Shown: one piece after another, positions 8,565 to 16,706 of the stretch | Numbering within the stretch: position 1 is the stretch's first letter | Layout of the letters: every line of letters begins with the position of its first letter | Assembly: GCF_013112485.1 (NCBI RefSeq) | Contig: NZ_JABFHG010000002.1 | Coordinates: forward strand, 549,579 to 613,578 | Length of the DNA stretch: 64,000 nucleotides | Source of the DNA: Roseicella sp. DB1501 | Lineage (GTDB): Bacteria; Pseudomonadota; Alphaproteobacteria; Acetobacterales; Acetobacteraceae | Direction: 5' to 3' | The notes under the pieces: model-generated | Databases searched by the model: none | The model's input: only the letters and a program-made list of their open reading frames with translations | What the model was told of the DNA's origin: nothing | Program-made: the position numbers and the translations under genes

Positions 8565-9392
8565 TCACGGCCGGCCGCCGCTGACGACCAGCGTCTGGCC
8601 GGTGACGTAATTCGATTCCGGGATGCAGAAGAGATAGACCGAGCCGGCGGCCTCCTCCGGCCGGCCGCCGCGGCCGAGCGGGATCATCTTCTCCGCCGTC
8701 TGCAGCACCTCCGGCCGCACGCCGACCGGGATCTCGCGGCCGGAGATGTCGATGCTGGCGCCGCCATGCGCCGGCGCCTCGGTCAGCCGCGTCATGATCA
8801 GGCCGAAGGCGACGGCGTTGACGTTCACCTTGTAGCGCCCCCACTCCTTCGCCATGGCCCGCGTCAGGCCCTGGATGCCGGCCTTGGCGGTGGAGTAGTT
8901 GGCCTGGCCGGCATTGCCGAAGACGCCGGAGGTGGAGGAGATGTTCACCACCTTGCGGAACACCTCCCGCCCCTCCTCGGCCTCCTTGCGCGCCGCCTCG
9001 CGGATGAAGCGCTGCGCCGCGCGCATGACGCGGAAGGGGGCCGTCAGATGCACGTCGAGGATGGCGTACCACTGCTCGTCCGTCATCTTCTGGATGACGT
9101 TGTCCCAGGTATAGCCGGCATTGTTGACGATGATGTCGAGCCCGCCCCAGCTATCGACGCCGGCGGCGACGAAGCGCTCGGCGAAGCCCTCCTTGGTCAC
9201 GTCGCCGTTGCAGGCGATGGCCTCGCCGCCCATCGCCTTGATCTCGGCCGCGGTCTCGTTGCCCGGCGCGTCATCAAGGTCGTTGACCACGACCCGCGCG
9301 CCCTCGCTGGCGAGCTTGAGCGCGATCTGTCGCCCGATGCCGCGCCCCGAGCCCGAGACCAGCGCCACCTTCCCGTCGAGCGTCCCCGCCAT
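8565..9392 (-). CDS. SDR-family 3-oxoacyl reductase-like dehydrogenase
   Basis: 275 residues, classical SDR. The cofactor motif is GSGRGIG (14-20), NNAG follows at 90-93, and the catalytic set Ser (about 152-153), Tyr166 and Lys170 lies in ISSTSG and YSTAK. An acidic NDLDD after the second strand favours NAD over NADP. Compared with FabG it has a longer loop (REAARKEAEEGREVFRK) and a longer substrate loop. Likely role is oxidation of a 3-hydroxyacyl-CoA or another secondary alcohol in the same acyl-CoA route as the flanking genes. Start ATG 9392 has a GGAGG-type site upstream. Confidence 0.88.
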   Translation of the reverse strand: MAGTLDGKVALVSGSGRGIGRQIALKLASEGARVVVNDLDDAPGNETAAEIKAMGGEAIACNGDVTKEGFAERFVAAGVDSWGGLDIIVNNAGYTWDNVIQKMTDEQWYAILDVHLTAPFRVMRAAQRFIREAARKEAEEGREVFRKVVNISSTSGVFGNAGQANYSTAKAGIQGLTRAMAKEWGRYKVNVNAVAFGLIMTRLTEAPAHGGASIDISGREIPVGVRPEVLQTAEKMIPLGRGGRPEEAAGSVYLFCIPESNYVTGQTLVVSGGRP

Positions 9393-9436
9393 CTCCGATC
9401 CTCCGTCTTCTCGGTCTCATACTGGTTGCCGGAAGC

Positions 9437-9530
9437 CTAGCCCGCAGCCGGCGCAGCCGGCTGAACACCCGAACGGGCGTCGCGGCTTATGCCGCGTAGC
9501 CAAGCTGCCGCAGGCAGCGCCGGCGAATGA
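9437..9530. repeat. Intergenic hairpin repeat, family B copy 3 (inverted)
   Basis: Read on the minus strand it gives stem CTGCC-TGC-GGCAG, then TTGGCTACGCGG, then GACGCCCGTTCGGGTGTTC, matching copy 1 in order. Located upstream of the SDR gene start and downstream of the enoyl-CoA hydratase gene. Confidence 0.55.
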
Positions 9531-9565
9531 GGGCAGCGATGGGTCACCATTGCTGCACACCTATA

Positions 9566-10342
9566 TCAGCGCCCGGTCCAGCGTGGCGCCCGCTTCTCGA
9601 TGAAGGCGCGCGGGCCTTCCTTGAAATCCTCGGTCGCGCGCACGCGCCCGCTCGCCGCGCGGCTCACCTCCCAGAGCTCCGCTTCCGGCAGGTCGGCGGC
9701 GCGGCGCGCCACGCCGAGGCTCTCGCGCACGGCGATCGGAGCATTGGCGGTGACGCGATGCGCCAGGTCGAGCGCGACCGGCATCACCTCATTGGCCGGC
9801 ACGGCGGCGTTGATCAAGCCGTGCTGCGCCGCCTGCGTCGCCAGGATCGGCTCGCCGGTCGCGATCATCTGCAGGGCGATCGCCTTCGGCAGGGCGCGCG
9901 GCAGGCGAAAGACGCCGCCGGCGCCGGCGACCAGGCTGCGCTTCACCTCCGGCAGGCCGAGATTGGCATGCTCGGCGGCGACGGCGAGGTCGCAGGACAG
10001 CAGCAGCTCCAGTCCGCCAGCCAGCGCATGGGACTGCGCCGCGGCGATCCAGAGCTTGCTGCGCTGCGCCCGGACGAAGCCGCCGAAGCCGCCCTTCTCG
10101 GTGGCGAGGCTGGCGCTGTTGCCGGCCGCGACCTCCTTCAGGTCGGCGCCGGCGCAGAAGGCGTGCTGCCCGGCGCCGGTGAGGATGGCGACCCAGAGGT
10201 CGGGATCCGCCTCGACGCGCTCCACCGCCGCCTCCAGCCCCGCCGCGACGGCGCCGTTGACGGCGTTGCGTGCCTCGGGGCGGTTGATGGTGACGAGCGC
10301 GATATGCGGCGCGGTGACCTCGAACAGAACGGCGTCGGGCAT
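9566..10342 (-). CDS. Enoyl-CoA hydratase/isomerase family protein
   Basis: 258 residues, normal crotonase length. Oxyanion-hole segments are CAGADLKEVA and the helix HALAGGLELLLSCDLAVA; GLPEVKRSLVAGAGG holds the second acidic position. The start ATG 10342 overlaps the stop of the thiolase-like gene as ATGA, so the two are translationally coupled. It would hydrate a trans-2-enoyl-CoA, or less likely isomerise a double bond. It forms a three-gene operon with the thiolase-like protein and the second ADP-forming synthetase. Confidence 0.92.
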   Translation of the reverse strand: MPDAVLFEVTAPHIALVTINRPEARNAVNGAVAAGLEAAVERVEADPDLWVAILTGAGQHAFCAGADLKEVAAGNSASLATEKGGFGGFVRAQRSKLWIAAAQSHALAGGLELLLSCDLAVAAEHANLGLPEVKRSLVAGAGGVFRLPRALPKAIALQMIATGEPILATQAAQHGLINAAVPANEVMPVALDLAHRVTANAPIAVRESLGVARRAADLPEAELWEVSRAASGRVRATEDFKEGPRAFIEKRAPRWTGR

Positions 10343-11847
10343 CAGGCGGGGCTCCAATCCTGCAATCCATCCTCGGCGGGCCGCAGCCGCCCCGGCGTGC
10401 CGATCGGCGTGCGGTCGGTGCGCTTGAGCAGCGCGATGGTCGCCGCGTCGCTGCCCGGCACCCGGCCGAGCGCGCGGCGGCCATCCTTCAGGCGCAGGAT
10501 CACCACGCCATGATGCGGCGCGCCGTCGCGGTCGTGCAGCACGGTGAAGGTCTCGATCGCCGCATCGCCCTCGGCCGTCTCGGCGAAGGCGGGCACCGGG
10601 CCGCGGCGGCTGTCCGCATCGGCCTGCACGGAATAGTCCTGCGGCAGGCGCCATTGCCGCGGCGGGCGGCTGGCCAGCACCACCGCGTGATGCTTGGTGA
10701 CGAACTCGCCCTGGCCGTAGAGCAGCGCGGCGCTGCCCGGCCGCTCGCGCAGCGCCCGCGTCATCGCCGCCGCCGCATGCGTCATGTAGTTGTTGAGCGG
10801 CGCGCCGAAGAAGGTCAGCCCGCCCGTCGTGGTCGGCGCCATGCCCGCCGGCAGGCCGAGCCGGCGCGAGGCCATCTTCGGCACGCAGGGGAAGCAGGAA
10901 TAGAGCTCGCAGGTGGTGAACTCGGCGCCCTCCGCCGCGGCGATCCGGCCGCAGGCATCGAGCACGGCATTCTGCGCATGGCTCTCATGGTAGTGGTCGC
11001 GGTTGAGGTAGTCGCGCGGCTCCACCGCCGCGGCGCCGGCCCAGAGATAGACGAGGCGTTCCTCCGGCACGCCGGCGGCGCGCGCCCGGGCGAGGCTGGT
11101 CAGCAGGATGGCGCCGCCCTGGTTCACCATCGGGTTGGCGACCTGCAGCTTGGTATAGGGATAGGCGATGGGCCGGTTGGCCGGGCCGGGCGTGCCGATC
11201 TCCTCGGGCGAGTATTCCCGCTTCAGCCAGGCCGCCGGGTTCCGCGCCGCGACGGCCGAGAAGCGCGACCAGAGCGCGGCCGATTCCGCCTGCCCCTCCG
11301 CCGGCGTCTGGCCGAGATGCGCCTCCACCGCATTCTCGTAGAAGGGATAGACCGAGACCGGATCGGCGACGCCGAGCCGCACCGAGAGCGGATGCAGGAA
11401 GTCGCGCCCGCGGGTGCGGGTCCAGTTCGGATCGGGCGTGGTCCAGGGCAGCGCGATGCCCTGCTTCTGCGCCTGCGCCACGGCATGCGTCGCCTCGGCG
11501 CCGACCACCGCGGCCACCTCGCTCTCGCCTCGGGCGATGCGGTTCGCCGCCTCGTGCATGTGCCGCACCGGGCTCTCGCCGCCGACCGGGCCATAGACCA
11601 GGCGGCGCGGCCGGACGCCGAGCTGCCCGGCGAGCGCCGCCGGCAGGTCGCCATAGGGCCAGGAGACGGAGTTGACGATGTCGAGGCTGTCGAGCGCCGG
11701 CAGCAGGTCCGGCGCGCCGGCATCGGCGGCGGCGCGGCGCAGCGCCTCGGCCATCAGCGCCGCCGGCTCATGCGCCTCGCGCGGATCGGCCGGACGCTCG
11801 GTGATCTCGCCGGCGCCGATGATGACGGGAATGCGGTCGGCCTCCAT
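10342..11847 (-). CDS. Thiolase-like protein type 1 (SCP-x/acetyl-CoA acetyltransferase family)
   Basis: 501 residues: a thiolase fold (about 1-370) plus an extra C-terminal beta-rich domain (about 400-490, HHGVVILRLKDGRRALGRV), the arrangement of mycobacterial TLP1. Where classical thiolases have the nucleophilic Cys on the Nalpha helix, this protein reads GPVGGESPVRHMHEAAN, so Ser or Glu replaces Cys. ELYSCFPCVPKMA replaces the usual NEAFA segment. I therefore doubt normal thiolytic activity; a CoA-binding or condensation role is possible. It is coupled on both sides: one base after the synthetase stop, and ATGA overlap with the hydratase. Confidence 0.88.
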   Translation of the reverse strand: MEADRIPVIIGAGEITERPADPREAHEPAALMAEALRRAAADAGAPDLLPALDSLDIVNSVSWPYGDLPAALAGQLGVRPRRLVYGPVGGESPVRHMHEAANRIARGESEVAAVVGAEATHAVAQAQKQGIALPWTTPDPNWTRTRGRDFLHPLSVRLGVADPVSVYPFYENAVEAHLGQTPAEGQAESAALWSRFSAVAARNPAAWLKREYSPEEIGTPGPANRPIAYPYTKLQVANPMVNQGGAILLTSLARARAAGVPEERLVYLWAGAAAVEPRDYLNRDHYHESHAQNAVLDACGRIAAAEGAEFTTCELYSCFPCVPKMASRRLGLPAGMAPTTTGGLTFFGAPLNNYMTHAAAAMTRALRERPGSAALLYGQGEFVTKHHAVVLASRPPRQWRLPQDYSVQADADSRRGPVPAFAETAEGDAAIETFTVLHDRDGAPHHGVVILRLKDGRRALGRVPGSDAATIALLKRTDRTPIGTPGRLRPAEDGLQDWSPA

Positions 11848-11848
11848 C

Positions 11849-13957
11849 TCAGCCCTCCTCGTTCCAGATCGCCAGCGCGTCCAGCGCCTCGGCGCCCGCC
11901 ATCGTCGCGCGCAGCGGGTTCACCTCCAGCGAGACGAGATCGGGGCCGAGGGCCAGCGCCGCATCGCCGATGCGCGCCACCGCCTCGGCGGCTGCCTGGC
12001 GGTCGATGCCGGGCGTGCCGCGATAGCCGTCCAGCAGCTTCGCGCCGCGCAACTCCGACAGCATCTCCAGCACCTCCCCGGGCGTCACCGGCAGCAGGCG
12101 GATGGCGGTGTCGCGCAGCGCCTCTACCCAGATGCCGCCGAGGCCGACAGCGATGGCCGGCCCCCAGAGCGGGTCGCGCAGCACGCCGACGAAGAGCTCG
12201 ATGCCGGAGTCACGGCGCATCGGCCCGACCAGGATGCCCTCGATCCGCGCCTCCGGCTTCGCCGCGCGCACGCTCGCCATGATGCGCGCGAAGCCCTCGG
12301 CGACCGCCGCCTCGCCCTCGAGGTTCAGCAGCACGCCGCCGATATCGGATTTATGCGCGATGTCGGGCGAGGCGATCTTCAGCACCGCCGGGCCGCCGAG
12401 CGCCGCCGCGGCGCGCACCGCCTCGGCCGCCATGCGGGCGAGCGTCAGCGGCACCACCGGCACGCCGCGCTGTCCGAGATAGGCGAGCGTCGCATGCTCG
12501 CTCGCCGGCCGCTCCCCGACTGGCGCGGGGGCCGGCGGCGCGGCGGGCAGCCCCCGCTCCTGCCGCTCGGCCCAGGCGAAGGCGCGGCCGATGGCGCCGA
12601 GCCCGTGCAGCACGCCGCTGCCGAGATAGGTGATGCCGGTCTCGGCCAGCAGCGCCCGGCCCGGCTCCAGCACCGGCCGCGCCATGACGCTGAGCATGAC
12701 CGAGGGCTTGCCGGCGGCGCGGAAGCCGGCGCCGATCTGGCGCACGATCTCGCCGCGATAGCTGGCGATCTCCTCCGGCGTGTCGGGCAGGTCCATGAAG
12801 CAGGCGAGCAGGCCGAGCGAGGGATCGGCGCCGAAGGCCGGCAGGGAGCGGGCGAAGAGCGAGGCGTCGAGCATCGCCCCGCCGGTCACGTCGAGCGGGT
12901 TGTTCGGCGTGCCGAAGGCGGGCAGAATCTCGCGCAGCGCCGCGCGGGTCGGCTCGGCGAGGCGCGGCACCGCGACGCCGGCGAGCTCGGCATGGTCCGC
13001 CGCCATCTCGCAGATGCCGCCCGAGATGGAGACGAGGCCGAGCCGGCGGTCCCGCACATGCCCGGTGCGGGACAGCAGCGCGGCGGTGAAGACCAGGTCC
13101 TCGATGCAGGAGACGCGGATGATGCCGAGCTGGCGGCAGACCGCGTCGAACACCCGGTCGTCGCCGACCAGCGAGCCGGTATGCGCCTCCGCCGCCCGCG
13201 CCGCGGTCTCGCTGGCGCCGATCTTGATGGCGACGATCGGCTTGTCGGCGGCGAGCGCGCGCCGCGCCGCGGCGGCCAGCAGCGGCGCGTCATGCACCGT
13301 CTCGAGGAAGAGGCCGATCACCCTGGTCGCCGGGTCCTCGACCAGGAAGTCGACGACGCGGGCGACGTTCACATCCGCCTCGTTGCCGGTCGAGACCTGG
13401 TAGGAAAGGCCGATGCCCTGGCGATGCGCGAAGCCGGCGATGAAGCCCGCCGTGGCGCCGCTCTGCGAGACGACGCCGATGCTGCCGCCCTGCAGGATCG
13501 GCATCGGCGGCTGGGTGGTCCAGATCGGCACCCGGTCGGCATAGTTGATGAAGCCGAGGCAGTTGGGCCCGAGCAGCGTCACCCCCTGGGCGCGCGCCGC
13601 CGCCAGCAGCGCTTCCTGCCGCGCCGCGCCCTCGGCGCCCACCTCGGCGAAGCCGGAGGTCAGCACGACGGCGTGGCGGATGCCGGCGGCGTTGAGGTCG
13701 GCGAAGGCCTCGGCGATGGATTGCTCCGGCACCATCAGCAACGCCGCATCCACCGGCTCGCCGATGGCGGCGCAGGAAGTCGCGGCCGGCAGGCCATGCA
13801 CCGTGCCGCCCTTGCGGCTGACGGGATGGACCCGGCCGGTGAAGCCGAGCCGCGCGAAATTGGCGAAGGCGGCTGTGGACCAGATGGAGCGCTCGGTGGC
13901 GCCGACCAGCGCAACCGAGCGGGCGCGGAACAGGCCGGCGAGGCCTTCGGCGCTCAT
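11849..13957 (-). CDS. Acyl-CoA synthetase, ADP-forming, second copy
   Basis: 702 residues with the same domain order as the gene at 5184-7319 but clearly divergent: CoA-binding domain (RSVALVGATERS, 13-24), GPNCLG (130-135), phosphohistidine motif EAHTGSLVG (His259), then ATP-grasp (AVLKIASPDIAHKSDIGGV, VGLGGIWVEALRD, SLEVNPLRA). The start ATG 13957 has no good ribosome site of its own. It overlaps, as ATGA, the stop of a 16-codon open frame (13954-14004) that does have one. First main gene of the operon with the thiolase-like protein and the hydratase. Confidence 0.88.
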   Translation of the reverse strand: MSAEGLAGLFRARSVALVGATERSIWSTAAFANFARLGFTGRVHPVSRKGGTVHGLPAATSCAAIGEPVDAALLMVPEQSIAEAFADLNAAGIRHAVVLTSGFAEVGAEGAARQEALLAAARAQGVTLLGPNCLGFINYADRVPIWTTQPPMPILQGGSIGVVSQSGATAGFIAGFAHRQGIGLSYQVSTGNEADVNVARVVDFLVEDPATRVIGLFLETVHDAPLLAAAARRALAADKPIVAIKIGASETAARAAEAHTGSLVGDDRVFDAVCRQLGIIRVSCIEDLVFTAALLSRTGHVRDRRLGLVSISGGICEMAADHAELAGVAVPRLAEPTRAALREILPAFGTPNNPLDVTGGAMLDASLFARSLPAFGADPSLGLLACFMDLPDTPEEIASYRGEIVRQIGAGFRAAGKPSVMLSVMARPVLEPGRALLAETGITYLGSGVLHGLGAIGRAFAWAERQERGLPAAPPAPAPVGERPASEHATLAYLGQRGVPVVPLTLARMAAEAVRAAAALGGPAVLKIASPDIAHKSDIGGVLLNLEGEAAVAEGFARIMASVRAAKPEARIEGILVGPMRRDSGIELFVGVLRDPLWGPAIAVGLGGIWVEALRDTAIRLLPVTPGEVLEMLSELRGAKLLDGYRGTPGIDRQAAAEAVARIGDAALALGPDLVSLEVNPLRATMAGAEALDALAIWNEEG

Positions 13958-14004
13958 CGGCGCAGCGCCGCTCCGGCGGCGGGACCCGCGATTCGGTCGG
14001 GCAT
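13954..14004 (-). CDS. 16-residue upstream ORF coupled to the acyl-CoA synthetase
   Basis: ATG 14004 encodes MPDRIAGPAAGAALRR and stops in an ATGA overlap with the synthetase start. Its leader AGGGGAGAACGTCC-ATG nearly repeats the leader of the acyl-CoA dehydrogenase gene at 3904 (GGGGAGAACGTC-ATG), which argues that ribosomes really load here. It could be a coupling leader peptide, or the remains of an N-terminus put out of frame by an indel. Confidence 0.4.
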   Translation of the reverse strand: MPDRIAGPAAGAALRR

Positions 14005-14213
14005 GGACGTTCTCCCCTGTCGCGCGGGCAGGGGCGGTGTCCGGCGGAGGGCGATGGCACGCGGCCCCGACGCCCGGCGTCAGGCCGCGATGCGGCCAGG
14101 GCCCTCCGGCAACCCGCCCTGCCCCGTCTCGTCCGCGCCAGGGAAGCGCGATACCGCGCGGTTGTCCATGCGGCCCGGTCCAGGCGGCGCGCGATGGCCC
14201 CGCCGGGCCCCGG

Positions 14214-15320
14214 TCAGATGCGTCCGCGCATCCGGGCGATGGCGCGCCGCACCGGCAGCATCGCCGTCATCGCCGCGCCCATGGGCCGCAGCTCCTCCAG
14301 CAGGTCGCGCACCGGCGCCAGCGCGGCGCGCGTCGCGCCGAGCTCGGCGGCGATGGCCGGAAGCTGCGCCTCCTGCAGGTGCCGCAGCTTGGCCTCGATG
14401 GCGCCGAGGCGGTCCCCGCCCGGCGCCGGTGGCGCTGGTGGCGCCGATGCGCCGGCCGAGGGGCCGACCAGGAGGTCGATCTGCTCGCGCTGCTCCAGCA
14501 CGATACGGCGCAGCAGGTCGAGGCGCCGCGCCTCGCGCACCGCGGTGGAGGCGAAGCTTTCCCGGCCGCGCACCAGCCGGGCGAAGAACTCCACCGCCGG
14601 CCGCGGCTCCACCCAGTCGACCCGCCAGTCGGTCAGGCCGAGCTCGCCGAATTCCAGCACCAGCAACTCGAAGCTGGCAGGGGTGAACTGCCAGCCATGG
14701 CAGTCGATGTAGTCCTTGCCGGCCGTGGCCAGCTCCATCTGCTCGACCGCCTGTTCCAGGCTGTGCTCCAGCCGCAGCTCGGCGAGCGGCGCGCGACCCC
14801 AGCCGGCCCGGCCGCCATCGGTGGCGCTGTAGGCGACGTGGTCGAACAGCGCGCGCGGGCTGTGCATGCCGCGGCCGGCGCGATGCGCCTCGACGAACTG
14901 CCCGGTGGTCGAGGGCGGGCGGAAGAAGTCGAAGCAGAGGCGCTTGTCCGGCACGGCCAGCAGCAGCGTGCCCTTCGCCGGGTCGAGCAGCCGTTCCGCC
15001 GAGCGGAGGAAGCCGATCAGGTCCGGCAGGTGCTCGATCACATGACAGGCGATCATCGCCTCGTAGCTGCCGTGGCGCGCGACCGGCACCACCTCGTGCA
15101 GCGGTCCGCCGGCCCAGACGAAATCCACCGGCTCGATGCGGCTGGTATCGACGGCACCGCCGGAGTACTTGGCGACCAGCTCGGCCTGCGACGCATGGTC
15201 GATGATGGTGACCTGCCAGCCCTCCGAGCGCGGCGCCACCGGGTTGAAGCTCGGACCGATCTCGATCAGCGGCGCGTCGCGCGCGATCCCCTGCAGCAGC
15301 TTCTCATTGCGCTCGGACAT
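14214..15320 (-). CDS. SAM-dependent methyltransferase with C-terminal helical tail
   Basis: 368 residues. The SAM-binding motif I is IEIGPSFNP (19-27), followed by HVIEHLPD (93-100) after the third strand, both typical of class I methyltransferases linked to glycan synthesis. The C-terminal 100 residues are a Pro/Ala-rich linker (SAGASAPPAPPAPG) then an amphipathic helix region ending in VRRAIARMRGRI, probably for membrane or complex association. It is followed downstream on the chromosome by nothing related, but the two upstream genes are glycosyltransferases, so methylation of a surface polysaccharide or of a linked lipid is the likely job. Confidence 0.82.
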   Translation of the reverse strand: MSERNEKLLQGIARDAPLIEIGPSFNPVAPRSEGWQVTIIDHASQAELVAKYSGGAVDTSRIEPVDFVWAGGPLHEVVPVARHGSYEAMIACHVIEHLPDLIGFLRSAERLLDPAKGTLLLAVPDKRLCFDFFRPPSTTGQFVEAHRAGRGMHSPRALFDHVAYSATDGGRAGWGRAPLAELRLEHSLEQAVEQMELATAGKDYIDCHGWQFTPASFELLVLEFGELGLTDWRVDWVEPRPAVEFFARLVRGRESFASTAVREARRLDLLRRIVLEQREQIDLLVGPSAGASAPPAPPAPGGDRLGAIEAKLRHLQEAQLPAIAAELGATRAALAPVRDLLEELRPMGAAMTAMLPVRRAIARMRGRI

Positions 15321-15336
15321 CTCGCCCCTTCCCTCC

Positions 15337-15450
15337 AGAACGGATCGCGGCAGGACGCGAACGTCCGGACACGTGAATACGCCTCGACAACAATATCCCT
15401 AGAGCGGATCGCGGAAGGGCGTGAACGCCCGGACGCTTGAATCCGCCCTG
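15337..15450. repeat. Tandem pair of family A hairpin repeats
   Basis: Two units 64 bases apart, starting at 15337 and 15401, each beginning AG(A/G)(A/G)CGGATCGCGG. The core stem is GGACG-CGAA-CGTCC in the first and GGGCG-TGAA-CGCCC in the second, a compensatory pair change. A third copy is at 53530-53577. They lie upstream of the methyltransferase start and downstream of the glycosyltransferase. Confidence 0.7.
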
Positions 15451-15545
15451 AAAACAGCAAGCTACAGCGGAGCAGCTTCCGCTCCCCGCTGCAATTCACC
15501 GGCAATCGACTGGCAACCGGCCTTGGCCCGGCCGCGCCGCCGGCC

Positions 15546-16703
15546 TCAGCCGAAGGCCGCCGCCATGATCGCCGCGGCCTGCCGGGCCGGGCCGTAGCGA
15601 TCCTCGGCCATGGCCAGGGCGGCCTCGGCCATGTGCGGATAGTCCTCGAGCCGGTCGATGGCGTGCAGCAGCACCTCCTCCCACCGATGCGCCGGGGCGA
15701 GATAGCCCGTCTCGCCCTCCTCGATCGCCCGGCGCAGCGTGAAGCTGGGCGAGGCGATGCTGATGGTGCCGGTGATCGAGGCCTCGAAGATCTTCAGCTC
15801 GGATTTGCAGTTGGTGAAGGTGTTGTCCTGCAACGGCACCAGGTTGAGCTCCACCTCGCCGATCAACCGTTGCAGGTTGAGGAAGTCCTGCAGCGGGAAG
15901 CGCTCGATCCGCTCGCTCAGCCCGGCGAGCCGCCCGCGCGGCTCGAGGAAGCCGACGATGCGGAGCACCAGGCGCCGGTCGCGCTGCAGCAGCTCGGCGA
16001 GCGTGTCGGCGATGATGGCGAAGTCGCGGTTGTGCGACGGCGTCCCGGAGAAATAGCCGAGATGGATCCGCCCGTCGCGGCGCCAGCCCGAGGCGCGCTT
16101 GCGCTCGACGATCTGGGCGGAGATGTCGAGCTGCGCCCCGTTGAGGAAGTTCGGCACCACCCAGGTGGGCAGGCCGCAGAAATCCGTGGCGCGGCGGGCG
16201 AGGAACTCGTTGGTCAGGATCACGCCGTCGCAGAGGCGCATCGTCTCGCCGATCCGCCCCATGGCGGCGAACCAGAAGTCGAGGTCGGTATCGGTGGTGT
16301 TCTGGTCCAGCGTGTCGAGGACCAGATGCGTGAAGCGGGTGTCGAAGATCAGGTCGTCGACATCGAAGAGCACGCGCCGCCCGCGCGACTTCGCCGCGCC
16401 GATGAGGCGGGCGAAGGCCGGGGTGTAGCGGGCGCGGCAGATGACGATGGTATCGGCCCGGTCGATGATGCGGTCCGCCCATTCGAGATCCGCGGCGCAG
16501 AACCAGGAGGCGCCGACGCCCGGTTCCGCCAGGCCGAGCGCTTCCACCATGTTGAAGCAGCGGTAGCGGAAGGTGCTGGTATCCGGCCGCTCGTAGAAAT
16601 AGGCGACGCGCGGCGCGCCGCGCGAGAGCGCCGCGAGGCGCGAGGCGAAGCTCTGCGACCAGGGATCCCGGTAGCGGATGGCGGGGGGGCCGTTCGGGAA
16701 CAT
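15546..16703 (-). CDS. Glycosyltransferase (GT-B, family 1/4-like)
   Basis: 385 residues. The N-terminal half has RVAYFYERPDTSTFRYRCFN, DTIVICRARYTP and LFDVDDLIFD, typical of GT-B enzymes that act on polysaccharides. The C-terminal half has IHLGYFSGTPSHNRDF and the donor-site region ELKIFEASITGTISIASPS, where the Glu of the usual EX7E motif binds the nucleotide sugar. The gene end overlaps nothing. Start ATG 16703 is four bases from the stop of the large fusion gene, so they form one transcript. Sugar donor and acceptor cannot be told from the sequence. Confidence 0.85.
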   Translation of the reverse strand: MFPNGPPAIRYRDPWSQSFASRLAALSRGAPRVAYFYERPDTSTFRYRCFNMVEALGLAEPGVGASWFCAADLEWADRIIDRADTIVICRARYTPAFARLIGAAKSRGRRVLFDVDDLIFDTRFTHLVLDTLDQNTTDTDLDFWFAAMGRIGETMRLCDGVILTNEFLARRATDFCGLPTWVVPNFLNGAQLDISAQIVERKRASGWRRDGRIHLGYFSGTPSHNRDFAIIADTLAELLQRDRRLVLRIVGFLEPRGRLAGLSERIERFPLQDFLNLQRLIGEVELNLVPLQDNTFTNCKSELKIFEASITGTISIASPSFTLRRAIEEGETGYLAPAHRWEEVLLHAIDRLEDYPHMAEAALAMAEDRYGPARQAAAIMAAAFG

Positions 16704-16706
16704 CGG

